Assembly: GCF_040958095.1 (NCBI RefSeq)
Contig: NC_091158.1
Coordinates: forward strand, 37,642,710 to 37,706,709
DNA length: 64,000 nt
From: Procambarus clarkii
Taxonomy: Eukaryota; Arthropoda; Malacostraca; Decapoda; Cambaridae
Direction: 5' to 3'
In this document: positions 19,553-31,900 of the stretch, piece after piece
Layout: every line of letters begins with the position of its first letter
Position numbering within the stretch: the stretch's first letter is position 1
The notes under the pieces: generated by a model
What the model was told of the DNA's origin: nothing
What the model saw: the letters and a program-made list of their open reading frames with translations, nothing else
Databases searched by the model: none
Made by a program: the position numbers and the translations under genes

Positions 19553-20710
19553 TTGCCGTGTTACTCTCCATCTGGGAAGGAGAGGGTGCACTCAGCGGGC
19601 AGCCAGGCGTCATCACATCTAGGCATGGCACATGTCGCACCTGACACACAGCCTCTTTCCAGCCAAGAAGATGGCCACCCAAGAGGAAACTGTCAAGTGT
19701 GTGACAGACGGTATCATCTCAATTCAAATGGAACTGTCCGCTATCATTCTCTCAATTCAGGTGGTTGTCTAGGGTCTAGGCGCCTGCCCCGGGGCAGTGA
19801 CGATGGACAACCTGCTGCAGGAGCGAGGAACAATACCTCCCTCAACTTCATTTCAGCAGATAATCTGCTTGAATCAATCAAAGCGACGTCCACCAGGACC
19901 TTGCCCCACATCCCCAAGGCTGCCCGTCATCAAGCAGCAGCCAAACTCACCAGTCTGCTGACAAAGGTCAACAATGTTCCTAGAACCATTGGAGCATGGC
20001 TCAATCTCCTTCTATTTGGGAATGCATGCCTAGTATTACCGCCCAGGAGAGACAAGTCATTAGCAACCTCTGTAATCAGAGCTCCTAATGAATTCCCCAG
20101 AGCAGACAACCTGGTCCGCCTCCCCCCTCGTGCCAAGAACACCAGCCGCAGGACGACCAACAATAACTCATCTGAGAACCACAAAATGAGAGCACAGATC
20201 ACCAGGAAAATAGAAGAGGGCAATACCACAGGTGCCATCAGAATCATGACCAGCGATGACACTATTGCCCCCAGGAATGCCACGACAGCAGAGGCTCTTC
20301 AAGACTAAACACCCACCCAGAGCCCCCGACAGCAGCAGGGATCCCCAGGAAAACAATGCTGGCATAGAACCCTTGACTGTTCGAGAATCTGAGGTGTACA
20401 AAGCAGCCATGTCTTTCCAAACAGGTTCGGCAGGGGGCTTTACAGGCCTAAGACCCCAGCACGTCAAACAAATGCTGAACCCGGTGCTTGGAGATGCTGC
20501 AAAGGACCTTCTAGTGGAACTTACCAGATTCTCCAACATGTGTTTGGCTGGCGGCATCCCTAAGGACATCAGGCCTGTCTTTTATGGAGCAGCACTCTGT
20601 GCTCTAAAGAAGAAGGATAGGGGTATCAGGCCCATTGCCGTTGGCAACACCCTCCGACGCCTTGTAGCTAAGGCTGCAGTGAGATCTATCAGCCAGGAAG
20701 CAGCCTGGAC
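19553..20710 (+). pseudogene. RT-like element fragment with an N-terminal zinc finger
   Basis: A zinc-finger-like motif (CQVCDRRYH...H...C, 19691-19767) is followed by a helical region (HIPKAARHQAAAKLTSLL, GAWLNLLLFGNACL). A basic linker and the N-terminal part of a reverse transcriptase follow: YKAAMSFQTGSAGGFTGLRP, then LVELTRFSNMCLAGGIPK, then ALKKKDRGIRPIAVGNTLRRL (about 20606-20680). The zinc finger plus RT fingers/palm layout suggests a non-LTR type retroelement, though the exact clade is uncertain. A single-base frameshift at about 20299 splits the frame. The sequence stops abruptly at 20710, where Penelope DNA begins, before any catalytic YXDD motif. Confidence 0.7.
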
Positions 20711-21150
20711 ATTAATTTCATCAACACAAGACAGAACAAGAGGTGGTATTAATATAATAATGAAATTAATACCCTATAAATACCACCTCTTGTTCTGTCT
20801 TGTGATGATGAAATTAATACCCTATTAATACCACCTCTTGTTCTGTCTTGTGTTGATGAAATTAATACCCTATTAATGCCAGCTCACCCCATCCACCTCA
20901 CTCAAATGTAGATATAAAATCGGAGATGCGTAAGTTCTATTCAGTTGTGTATTTGTAAACTAAAGTCTTTGAAAATGTAATAAGTTTTACGAAACACGCT
21001 CGTGTCGCGTCAGATTAGAAATAAAAATGAATTTTGGAGAATTGATTTTTGATTTACCTCCAACAGTGAAAAGAAATGTAAGAAAGATTGAGAAAATTCG
21101 TGTTAAAATTATTAATCTTACTTTTTCGTTCATATTTAATAATATATATA
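20711..21150 (+). mobile_element. Penelope-like element 3' fragment (right copy)
   Basis: Matches the reverse complement of 17581-17969, ending at a short TA run. The first 46 bp are inverted relative to the two or three following 47-bp units, which makes a hairpin of about 45 bp per arm (20711-20755 with 20769-20815). No coding part is present. Confidence 0.78.
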
Positions 21151-21513
21151 TATATAAATGTGTACAATGAAAATCAGCATGTGAGTGCAACAACATATAT
21201 CAGTATAAATGTTCATTGACACACAACAATGATCAAACGATCACCCTATCAGTCCTAGAACGCATACGTCTGTAGGTAATCCAGCCTACGTCTGTAACTC
21301 TAAACTTCAGTATAAAACACTCCTTGACATAAGAATGCCAACAATCACTCACCTCTCACTGCGTCTTGCACGCTAATGATAACCAAACACTATCAACTCC
21401 CTACAAGTAATCCACCAGAACTTCCCTTCCACCTCTGGAAGTTCACTACCCTGATATCTTCAGGTTCTTCTGGGCTTCACTACAAGGATCCTCTGCAGCT
21501 CCTCCAGGCTGCA
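21151..21513. other. Unassigned interval left of the second LTR copy
   Basis: No gene recognised. Near its right end (about 21472-21513) it contains a further partial unit of the internal LTR repeat of about 78 bp (GGATCCTCTGCAGC...), so the LTR probably extends leftwards into this interval. Confidence 0.5.
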
Positions 21514-22677
21514 ACCATGAAGTTTCTTTGAGCAACTACGGTGCTTCACCCTTCTGCTAGGGTCCTCTACAGCTCTCTTGGCTGCTACACCAAGAAGTTT
21601 CCTCGAGCAACTATGGTGCTTCACCACCTCTACAGAAGCACGTGACACTCCTCTTCACTCCTTCTCCTCACAGCTCGAGGTCCTCTGCTCCACTACCTTG
21701 GAGTCTCATCAATTACTCCATCTGTGCTGGCTTCGAAGTTCTCAGTAACTTCTTCCCCAAAGACAAACCTGCAACCCATCGACACTCCAATAAAAATGTT
21801 TCCCCTTTAACACATAAACAAAAATAATCACAAAATATGTTTGCCTCAAACCTCTATCTGTCCTCTACATACAGTTTTTTTTTTTTTTTTTTTTTTTTTT
21901 TACAGTGAGAGTGGACTCCCCCTCTTTGGGCGGGTCCATAGTCCACCTCGCCCGGTGGGCCTCACTCACTCCAGGTGGGGCCTTCGCCGTCGGGAGCTCT
22001 CAGTCACCTGCCAGGGCTCAGAGGGGACGGACGTCGCTCCGTGTTCCTCCCTCTCCCCTCTCTTATTTTAGGCTTTCTGCCTCACCAAAACATGTCTAAC
22101 TTATCAATAAGCATCGCTACTGTCGCTGGGCACACGACCAACTACAAGCAATCAATATGAACTGGCTTATATCGTGCTTACCACAGATTGTCTCGTCGAG
22201 GGCGCTCCTCCGTCTGACGGAGCTTGGTCAGGGCGCTTCCACGGCCCACAATAATGTCTCTGGGCGGCCTAATACTATTCTTGTCGACCAGGACTTGAGA
22301 CCACAACGTTCCCAGCTCGATTCTACAGCTGGCACATCTACACACTTCTCTTCTCTTCGAGATATATCACTAGGGGTTCCTTTCTGACGGGAGCTCAAAT
22401 TAGCGCGGCTTTCCCCCTGCGATGTCTGGCCTCAAGTGAGGTGAAAGCCCTCCAAAAGCGAGCCTCACACCTCCAGCAAAATGTCCACATCTCCTAGCAA
22501 GTCATTTATCTGTTTTCTTCTTCACTGCCAATAATCTCAAATTGTTATTTAAATCCAGCCAACTATTTTACATCTGTGTTATCGCCTCTATATTTCCTAG
22601 ACCTTCCAGTTAGGTCAGGCTTACTGAATAACTCTCAAGGGGAAGACTCGTTTCTCCTGCAGGCTGAGATCATAACA
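21514..22677 (-). repeat. LTR copy 2, abutting the satellite
   Basis: Near-identical to 3938-5070. On the minus strand it starts TGTTATGATCTC at 22677. The adjacent base is the first of the 33-bp satellite, with no polypurine tract or internal region, so this is a solo or truncated LTR. It differs from copy 1 mainly by a 26-T run inserted at 21875-21900. Confidence 0.78.
21870..21905. repeat. Poly-T insertion with a 5-bp direct repeat
   Basis: 26 T residues flanked by TACAG on both sides (21870-21874 and 21901-21905). The other LTR copy has one uninterrupted TACAG at this place. Confidence 0.8.
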
Positions 22678-25600
22678 GCGGGCACCCGTACACGGATGGG
22701 ATATATGGGGGCGGACACCCGTACAGGGGTGGGATATATGAATGCGGGTATCCTTACAGAGGTGGCATATATGCGAGCAGGCACCAGGTACAGGGGGTGG
22801 GATATATGAGGGCGGGCACCAGTACAGGGGTGGGATATATGAGGACGGACACCCATACAGGGGAGAGATATATGCGGGCGGGCACCCATACAGGGGTGGG
22901 ATATATGAGAGCGGGCGTCCGTAAATGGGGTAGGATATATGAGGGCGGGCACGCGTATATGGGTGTAATATATGAGGGCGGGGACCCGTACACGGGTGGG
23001 ATATTTCAGGGCAGGAACACATACACGGGTGGGATATATGAAGGTGGGCACCCGTACAGGGGTTGGATATAAGAGGGCAGGCACCCGTACAGGGGTGAGA
23101 TATATGAGGGCGGGCACCCATACAGGGGTGGGATATATGTGTGCGGGCACCCGTACAGGGGTGGGATATATGAGGGCGAGCACCCGTACAGGGGTCGGAT
23201 ACATCCAGGCGGGCCCCCGTACAAGGGAGGGATATATGAGGGCGGGCGCCTGTAAAGGGAGTGAGATATATGAGGGTGGCCATCCATACATGGGTGGGAT
23301 ATATGAGGGCAGGGACCCGTACACGGGTTGGATATATGAGGGAGGGCACTCATACAGGTGTGTGGGCTATATATGGGCAGGCACCCGTACATTGGTGGGA
23401 TATATGAGGGCTGGGACGCATATAGGGGTGGGAAATACGAGGGTGGGGACCTGTATAGGGTTGGGCTATATATGGGCTGGCACCGTACAGGGGTGGGATA
23501 TATTATTGCGGGCACCCGTTCAGGGGTGCGATATATGAGAGCGGGAACCCGTACATGGGTGGGATACATACAGGCGGGCACCCGTACAGGGGTTGGATAT
23601 ATGAGGGCGGGCATCCGTAAAGGTGTCGGATATACGAGGGCTGGCACTCGTACAGGGATGGACAATATAAGGCGAGCACCCGTACAGGGGTGGGATATAT
23701 GAGGGCGGGCACCTGTACAGAGGTGGGATATTTGAGAGCGGGAACCCGTACAGGGGTGGAATATATGAGGGCAGGCTCCTGTACAGGGATGGGATACATG
23801 TAGGCGGGCACCCGTTCAGGAGTGGGAAATATGAGGGCGGGCGCCCGTACATGGGTGTAATATATGAGGGCGGGGACCCCTACACGGGTGGGATATATGA
23901 AGGCGGGCACCCGTACATGGGTGGGAAATATGAGGGCGGGCACCCATACAAGGGTGGGATATATGAGGGCGGGCACCCGTACAGGGATGGGATATATGAG
24001 GGCTGGCACCCATACAAGGGGTGGGATATATGAGGGCGGGCACCCGTACAGGGATGGGATATATGAGGGCTGGCACCCATACAAGGGGTGGGATATATGT
24101 GAGCGGGCAACCGTACAGGGGTGGGATATATTAAGGCGGGTATCCTTACAGGTGTGGCATATTTTGGAGCGGGCTCCAGTACAGGGGTGCGGTATATGAG
24201 GGCGGGCACCCATACACGGATGGGATATATGAGGGCGGGCACCAGGACTGGGGAGGGATGTATGAGGGCGGGCACCCGTACACGGATCGGATATATGAGG
24301 GCGGACACCCGTACAGGGGGTGGGATATATGAGGCAGGACACACGTACAGGGGTGGGATATATGTAGGCAGGCACACGTACAGGTGTCGGATATATGAGG
24401 GCTGGCACTCGTACAGGGAAGGGCTATATATGGCGGGCACCTGTACAGGGGTGGGATATATAAGGGCGGGCACCCGTACAGGGGTTAGATACATGCTGGT
24501 GGGCACCCGTAAAAGGGTGGGATATATGAGGGCGGGCACCTGTACAGGGGTGGGATATATGCGTGCGGACACCCGTACAGGGGTGGGATATTTGAGAGCG
24601 GGAACCCGTACAGGGGTGGGATATATGAGGGCGGGCTCCTGTACAGTGGTGGGATACATGTAGGCGGGCACCCGTACAGGGGAGGGATTTATGCGGGCGG
24701 GCACCCGTACAGCGGTGGGATATATGAGGGCGGGCGCCCGTAAAGGGGGTGGGATATATGAAGGCAGGCACCCGTATATGGGTGTGATATATTAGAGCGG
24801 GGACCCGTACACAGGTGGTATATATCATGGCGGGCACCCGTACATGGGTGGGATATATGAGGGCGGGCTCCCTTACAAAAGTGGGATATATAAGGGCGGG
24901 CACCCATACAGGGGTGGGATATATGTGAGCGGGCACTCGTACAGGGGTGGGATATACGTTTGCGGGCACCCATACAGGGGTGGGATATAAGAGGGCCGGC
25001 ATCTTTACAGGGGTGGCATATGTGTGGGCGGGCACCAGTACAGGGGTGAGATATATGAGGGCGGGCATCTGTACAGGGGTGGGATATATAAGGGCTGGCA
25101 CCCGTACACGGGTGAGATTTATGAGGGCGGGCACCAGTACAGGGGTGTGATTTATGTGGGCGGACACCCGTACATGGGTGGGATGTATGTAAGCGGGCAC
25201 CTGTACAGGTGTGGGATATATAAGGGCTGGCACCCATACATTGGTGGGATATATGAGTGCTGGGATCCGTACAGGGGTGCGATATATCAGGGCGGGCACC
25301 CGTACAGGGGTGGGATATATGAGGGCTGGCTCCCGTATAGGGATGGGATATATGGGAGCGGGCACCATAGAGGGGTGGGACACATTAGGGCGGGTACCCG
25401 TACAGAGGTGAGATATATGAGGGCGGGCACCCGTACATGGGTCGGATACATGCAGGCGGGCACCCGTACAGGGGTGGGATATATGAGGACGGGCACCCAT
25501 ACAGGGGTGATATGTATGTAGGCGGGCACCCGTACAGGGGTGGGAAATATGAGGGCGGGCGCCCGGAAATGGGGTAGGATATATGAGGGCGAGCACCCGT

Positions 25601-28600
25601 ATATGGGTGTAATATATGCGGGCGGGGACCCGTACACGGGTGGGAAATTTCAGGGCGGGCACCCGTACACGGGTGGGATATATGAAGGCCGGCACTCGTA
25701 CAGGGGTGGGATATATGTGGGCGGGCACCCGTACAGGGGTGGGATATATGAAGGCGGGCACCCATACAGGGGTGATATATATATAGGCAGGCACCCGAAA
25801 AGGGGAGAGATATATGTGGGCGGGCACCCGTACAGGGGTGGGAAATATGAGGGCGGGCGCCCGTAAATGGGGTAGGATATATGAGGGCGGGCACCCATAC
25901 ACGGATGGGATATATGAGGGCGGGCACGAGTACAGGGGTGGGATGTATGAGGGCGGACCCCGTACACGGATCGGATATATGAGGGCGGACACCCGTACAT
26001 GGGGTGGGATATATGAGGGCGGACACCCGTACAGGGGTGGGATATATGTAGGCAGGCACACGTACAGGTGTCGGATATATGAGGGCTGGCACTCGTACAG
26101 GGAAGGGATATATATGGCGGGCACCCGTACAGGGGTGGGATATATAAGGGCGGGCACCCGTACAGGGGTTAGATACATACTGGCGGGCACCCGTAAAGGG
26201 GTGGGATATATGAGGGCGGGCACCTGTACAGGGGTGGGATATATGCGTGCGGACACCCGTACAGGGGTTGGATATTTGAGAGCGGGAACTCGTACAGGGG
26301 TGGGATATATGAAGGCGGGCTCGTGTACAGGTGTGGGATACATGTAGGCGGGCACCCGTACAGGAGAGGGATTTATGCGGGCGGGCACCCGTACAGCGGT
26401 GGGATATATGAGGGCGGGCGCCCGTAAAGGGGGTGGGATATATGAAGGCAGACACCCGTATATCGGTGTGATATATTAGCCCGGGGACCCGTACACAGGT
26501 GGTATATATCATGGCGGGCACCCGTACATGGGTGGGATATATGAAGGCGGGCACCCATACATGGGTGGGATATATGAGGGCGGGCACCCTTACAAAACGT
26601 GGGATATATGAGGGCGGGCACCCATACAGGGGTGGTATATATGTGAGCGGGCACTCGTACAGGGGTGGGATATATGTGGGCGGGCACCCATACAGGGGTG
26701 GGATATAAGAGGGCCGGCATCCTTACAGGGGTGGCATATATGTGGGCGGGCACCAGTACAGGGGTGGGAAATATGAGAGCGCGCGCCCGTAAATGGGGTA
26801 GGATATATGATGGCGGGCACCCGTACATGGGTGTAATATATGAAAGCGGAGACCCGTACACGGGGGGGATATAGGAAGGCGGGCACCCGTACAGGGGTGG
26901 GATATATGAGGGCAGGCACCCATTCAAGGGTTGGATATATGAGGGCAGGCACCCGTACAGGGATGGGATATATGAGGGCTGGCACCCATACAGGGGGTGG
27001 GATACATGTGAGCGGGCACCCGTACAGGGGTGGGATATATGAAGGCGGGTATCCTTACAGGGGTGGCATATTTTGGAGCGGGCTCCAGTACAGGGGTGGG
27101 ATATATGAGGGCGGGCACCCATACACGGATGGGATATATGAGGGCGGGCACCAGTACAGGGGTGGGATGTATGAGGGTGGGCACCCGTACACGGAACGGA
27201 TATATGAGGGCGGACACCCGTACACGGATCGGATATATGAGGGCGGACACCCGTACAGGGGGTGGGATATATGAGGGCGGACACCCGTACAGGGGTGGGA
27301 TATATGTAGGCAGGCACACGTACAGTTGTGGGATATATGATGGCGGGCACCTGTACAGGGGTGGGAAATATGCGGGCGGTCTGTTGTACAGGGGTGGGAT
27401 ATAAGAGGGGCCGTCACACATAGAGGGGTGTGATATATGAGTGCGGCCACCCGTACAGGGCTGTGATATGTGAGGGCGGGCACCCGTACAGGGATGGGAT
27501 ATATTTAGCGGGCACCCGTAAAGGGTGGGATATATGAGGGCGGGTCTCGTACAGGGGTAGGATATATCAGGGCAGGCACCCGTAAAAGAGTGGGATATAT
27601 GATGGCCGGCACCCGTACTGGGGTGGGATATTTGAGGGCGTGCACCACTATATGGGTGAGATATATGAGGGCGGGGACTCGTGCACGGGTTGGATATAAT
27701 AGGGCGGGCACCAGTACACAGGTGGGATATATGATGGCGGGAACCCTTACAGAGGTGGCATATATGAGTTCGGGCACCCGTACAAGGGTGGGATATATAG
27801 GGCAGACACCCATACAGGGGTGTGATCTATGAGGGCAGGCACCCGTACACGGGTGGGATACATGGAGGCGGGCACCCGTACAGGGGTGGGATACATGAGG
27901 GAGGGCACCTATACAAAGTTGGGATATATGAGGTCGGGCACCAGTACTGGGGAGGGAAATATGAGGGCGGACACCCGTACAGGGGTGGGAGAAATGAGGG
28001 AAGGCACCTATACAGGGGTGAGATAAATGTAGCGGGCACCCGTACCTGGGAGGGCTATATGCAAGCGGGCACCCGTACAGGGGTGGGATATATGAGGGCG
28101 GGCGCCCGTAAAGGGGGTGGGAAAAATGAGGGCGGGCACACGTATATGGGTGTGATATATGAGTGCGGGGACCCGTACATGGGTGGGATATATGAAGGCT
28201 GGCACCCATACAGGGGTAGTATATATGAGAGCAAGCACCCGTACAAGGGTGGGATATATGAAGGCGGGCCTCAGTACAGGGGCGGCATATATGAGGGTGG
28301 GCACCCATACCGGGGTGGGATATATGTGTGCTGGTATCCTTACAGGGGTGGCATGTATGCAAGCGGGCACCAGTACAGGGGTTGGATATATGAGGGCTGG
28401 CACCAGTACAGGGGTGGGATATATGTAAGCGGGCACTTGTACAGGGGTGGGATATATGAGGGCGGGTACCTGTACAGGAGTGGGATATATGCGGGCGAAC
28501 ACCTGTACAGGGGTGGGATATATGTAGGTGGGCACCCGTACAGGGGTGGATATATGCGGGCGGGCACCCGTACAGGTGTGGGATATATGAGGGGCCGTTA

Positions 28601-28980
28601 CCCATACAGGGGTGTGATAAATGAGTCCGGGCACCCGTACAGGGGTGGGATATATGTAGGCAGGCACACGTACAGGTGTCGGATATATGAGGGCTGGCAC
28701 TCGTACAGGGAAGGGCTATATATGGCGGGCACCCGTACAGGGGTGGGATATATAAGGGCGGGCACCCGTACAGGGGATAGATACATGCTGGCGGGCACCC
28801 GTAAAAGGGTGGGATATATGAGGGCGGGCACCTGTACAGGGGTGGGATATATGCGTGCGGACACCCGTACAGGGGTGGGATATTTGAGAGCGGGAACCCG
28901 TACAGGAGGGGGGATATTAGAGGGCGGGCTACTGTACAGGGGTGGGATACATGTAGGCGGGCACCCGTGCAGGGGAGGTC
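22678..28980 (+). repeat. 33-bp satellite, left arm (G-rich strand on plus)
   Basis: Tandem copies of a 33-bp unit, GGGCACCCGTACAGGGG followed by TGGGATATATGAGGGC, with scattered substitutions and 1-2 bp indels. The unit contains the near-palindrome CGGGCACCCG, GTAC and ATATAT. About 190 copies. A block at about 24330-24780 recurs at +1684 bp (26014-26470) and partly again near 28640-28970. A distinctive variant (ATCCTTACAG with GGCATATATG) recurs at intervals and marks higher-order periods. No gene is supported. Confidence 0.97.
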
Positions 28981-28990
28981 TTATATCGCA
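28970..28990. other. Strand-switch junction of the satellite
   Basis: Left of here the unit reads CACCCGT..AGGGGTGGG. Right of here it reads as its reverse complement. The junction sequence is AGGGGAGGTCTTATATCGCA. No other element or N run separates the arms. Confidence 0.9.
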
Positions 28991-31900
28991 CCCCTGTATG
29001 GGTGCCTGCCCTCATATATCCCACCCCCCTGTACGGGTGCCCGCCCATATATAGCCCACCCCTATACGGGTGCCCGCCATCATATATCCGCGTCCTGTAT
29101 GGTTGCCCGCCCTCATATATCTCACCAATGTACGGGTGCCCGCCCATATATAGCCCACATCTGTGCTGGTGCCTGCACGCATAAATGCCACCCCTGTACG
29201 GTTGTACAGGCACCCATACACCCACCCTACGTGTATGGGTGCCCAACCTCATATATCCCACCCTGTACGGGTGCCCGCCTGCATGTATCCCACCCCTGTA
29301 CGGGTGTCCGCCCGCATATATCCCACCCCTGTACGGGTGCCCGCCCTCATATATCACACCCCTGTACGGGTTCCCGCCCTCATATATCACACCCCTGTAC
29401 GAGTGCCCGTCTTCATATATCCCACCCGTGTACGGGTGCCCGTCCCGATATATCTCACCCCCTGTATGGGACCCCGCCCTCATATATCCCACCCACGATA
29501 CGGGCGCCCGCCCTCAATTATCCCACACCTGTACGGGTGCTCGTCTGCATATATCCCTCCCCTGTACAATTGCCCGCCTACATATATCCCACCCCTGTAC
29601 GGGTGCCCGCCTTCATATATCCCACCCCTGTACTGGTGCCAGCCTGCATAAATGCCACCCCTGTAAGGATGCCCGCCCTAATTTATCTCACCCCTGTACG
29701 GGTGTCCGCCCGAATATAACACACCCATATACGAGTGCCCGCCCTCATATATCCCTCCCGCTTTACGGGCGCCTTTCTTCATATATCCCACCTCTGTACG
29801 GGTGCCCGCTCGCATTTATCCCTCCCCTGTATGGGTGCCCGCCTACGTATAACCCACCCATGTACGGGTGTCTGCCCTTATATATCCCACCTTTGTACGG
29901 GTGCCTGCCCTCATATATCTCACCTCTGTACATGTGCCTGCCCTCATATATCCCACCCCTGTACTGGTGCCCGGCCGCAAAAATGCCACCCCTGAAAGGA
30001 AGCCCGCTATCATATATCCCACCCCTGTACGGGTGTCCGCCCGCATATTTTACGGGTACCCGCCCTCATATATCCCACCCCTTTACGGGTGCCCGCCTGC
30101 ATGTATCCCAACCCTGTACGGATGCCCGCCCTCATATATTGCACCCCTGTACGGGAGCCTTCCCTACTATATCCCACCTCCCTGTACGGGTGCCCGCCCA
30201 TATATAGCCCACCCCTATACGGGTGCCCGCCGTTATATATCCGACTCCTGTACTGTTGCCCGCCCTCATATCTCACCCCTGTACGGTTGCCCGCCCTCAT
30301 ATATCCTACACCTTTACGGGTCCCGGCCCTCATATATCCCACCCCTGTACGAGTCCCCTCCCTCATATATCCCACCAATGTACTGGTGCCTGCCCATATA
30401 TAGCCCCACACATGTACTGGTGCCTGCCCGCATAAATGCCACCCCTGTACGGGTCCCCGCCCTCATATCCTACCAATGTACGGGTGCCTACTCTCATATA
30501 TACCACCCCCTTTACGGGCGCCCGCCCTCATATATCCCACCCTGTACCGGTGCCCGACGTCATATACCCCACCCTTGTACGGGTGCCCGCCCTCATATAT
30601 CACACCCTTGTACGGGTTCCCGCCCGCATATATCCCACCCCTGTTCGGGTGCCTGCCCTCATATATCCCACCCCTGTACGGGTGTCCGCCCTCATATATC
30701 CCACCCCTGTATGGGTGCCCGACTTCATATATCCCACACCTGTACGGGTGCCCGCCCTCATATATCACCCCTGTACGGGTGTCCGCCCGCATATATTCCA
30801 CCACTGTACGGATGCCCGCCTACATATATCCCACCCCTATACAGGTGCCCGCCTACATATATGCCATCACTGTACGGGTACCTGCCCTCATATATCCCAT
30901 CCCTGCACGGGTGCCCGCCGTCATATATCCCACACCTGTACGTGTGCCAGCCAGCATATATATAACCACTGTACGGGTGCCCGCCCTCATATATCGTGTG
31001 CCCGCCCGCATATATACAACACCTGTACGGATGCCCGCCCTCATATATACCACCCCTTTACGGGTGTCCACCTACATATATCCCAACCCTGTACGGGTGC
31101 CCGCCCTCATATATACCACCCCTTTACGGGTGTCCACCTACATATATCCCAACCCTGTACGGGTGCCCGCCGTCATATATCCTACTCCTGTACGGTTGCC
31201 CGCCCTCATATCTCACCCCTGTACGGTTGCCAGCCCTCATATATCACACACCTTTACGGGTCCCGGCCCTCATATATCCCACCCATGTACGAGTCCCCTC
31301 CCTCATATATCCCCCCAATGTACGGGTGCCTGCCCATATATAGCCCCACACCTGTACTGGTGCCTGCCCGCATAAATGCCACCCTTGTACGGTTGCCCGC
31401 CCTCATATTTCCCACCCCTGTACGGGTGTCCGCCCTCATATATCCCACCCCTGTACGGGTCCCCGCACTCATATATCCCACCAATGTACGGGTGCCCACT
31501 CTCATATATCCCACCCCCTTTACGGGCGCCCGCCCTCATATATCCCACCCTGTACTGGTGCCCGACGTCATATACCCCACCCTTGTACGGGTGCCCGCCC
31601 TCATATATCACACCCCTGTACGGGTTCCCGCCCGCATATATCCCACCCCTGTTCGGGTGCCCGCCCTCATATATCCCACCCCTGTACGGGTGTCCGCCCT
31701 CATATATCCCACCCCTGTATGGGTGCTCGACCTCATTTCCCACACCTGTACGGGTGCCCGCCCACATATATCACACCCCTGTACGGGTGTCCGCCGGCAT
31801 ATATTCCAACCCTGTACGGATTCCCGCCTACATATATCCCACCCCTGTATGGGTGCCCGCCTACATATATGCCATCACTGTACGGGTAACTGCCCTCATA

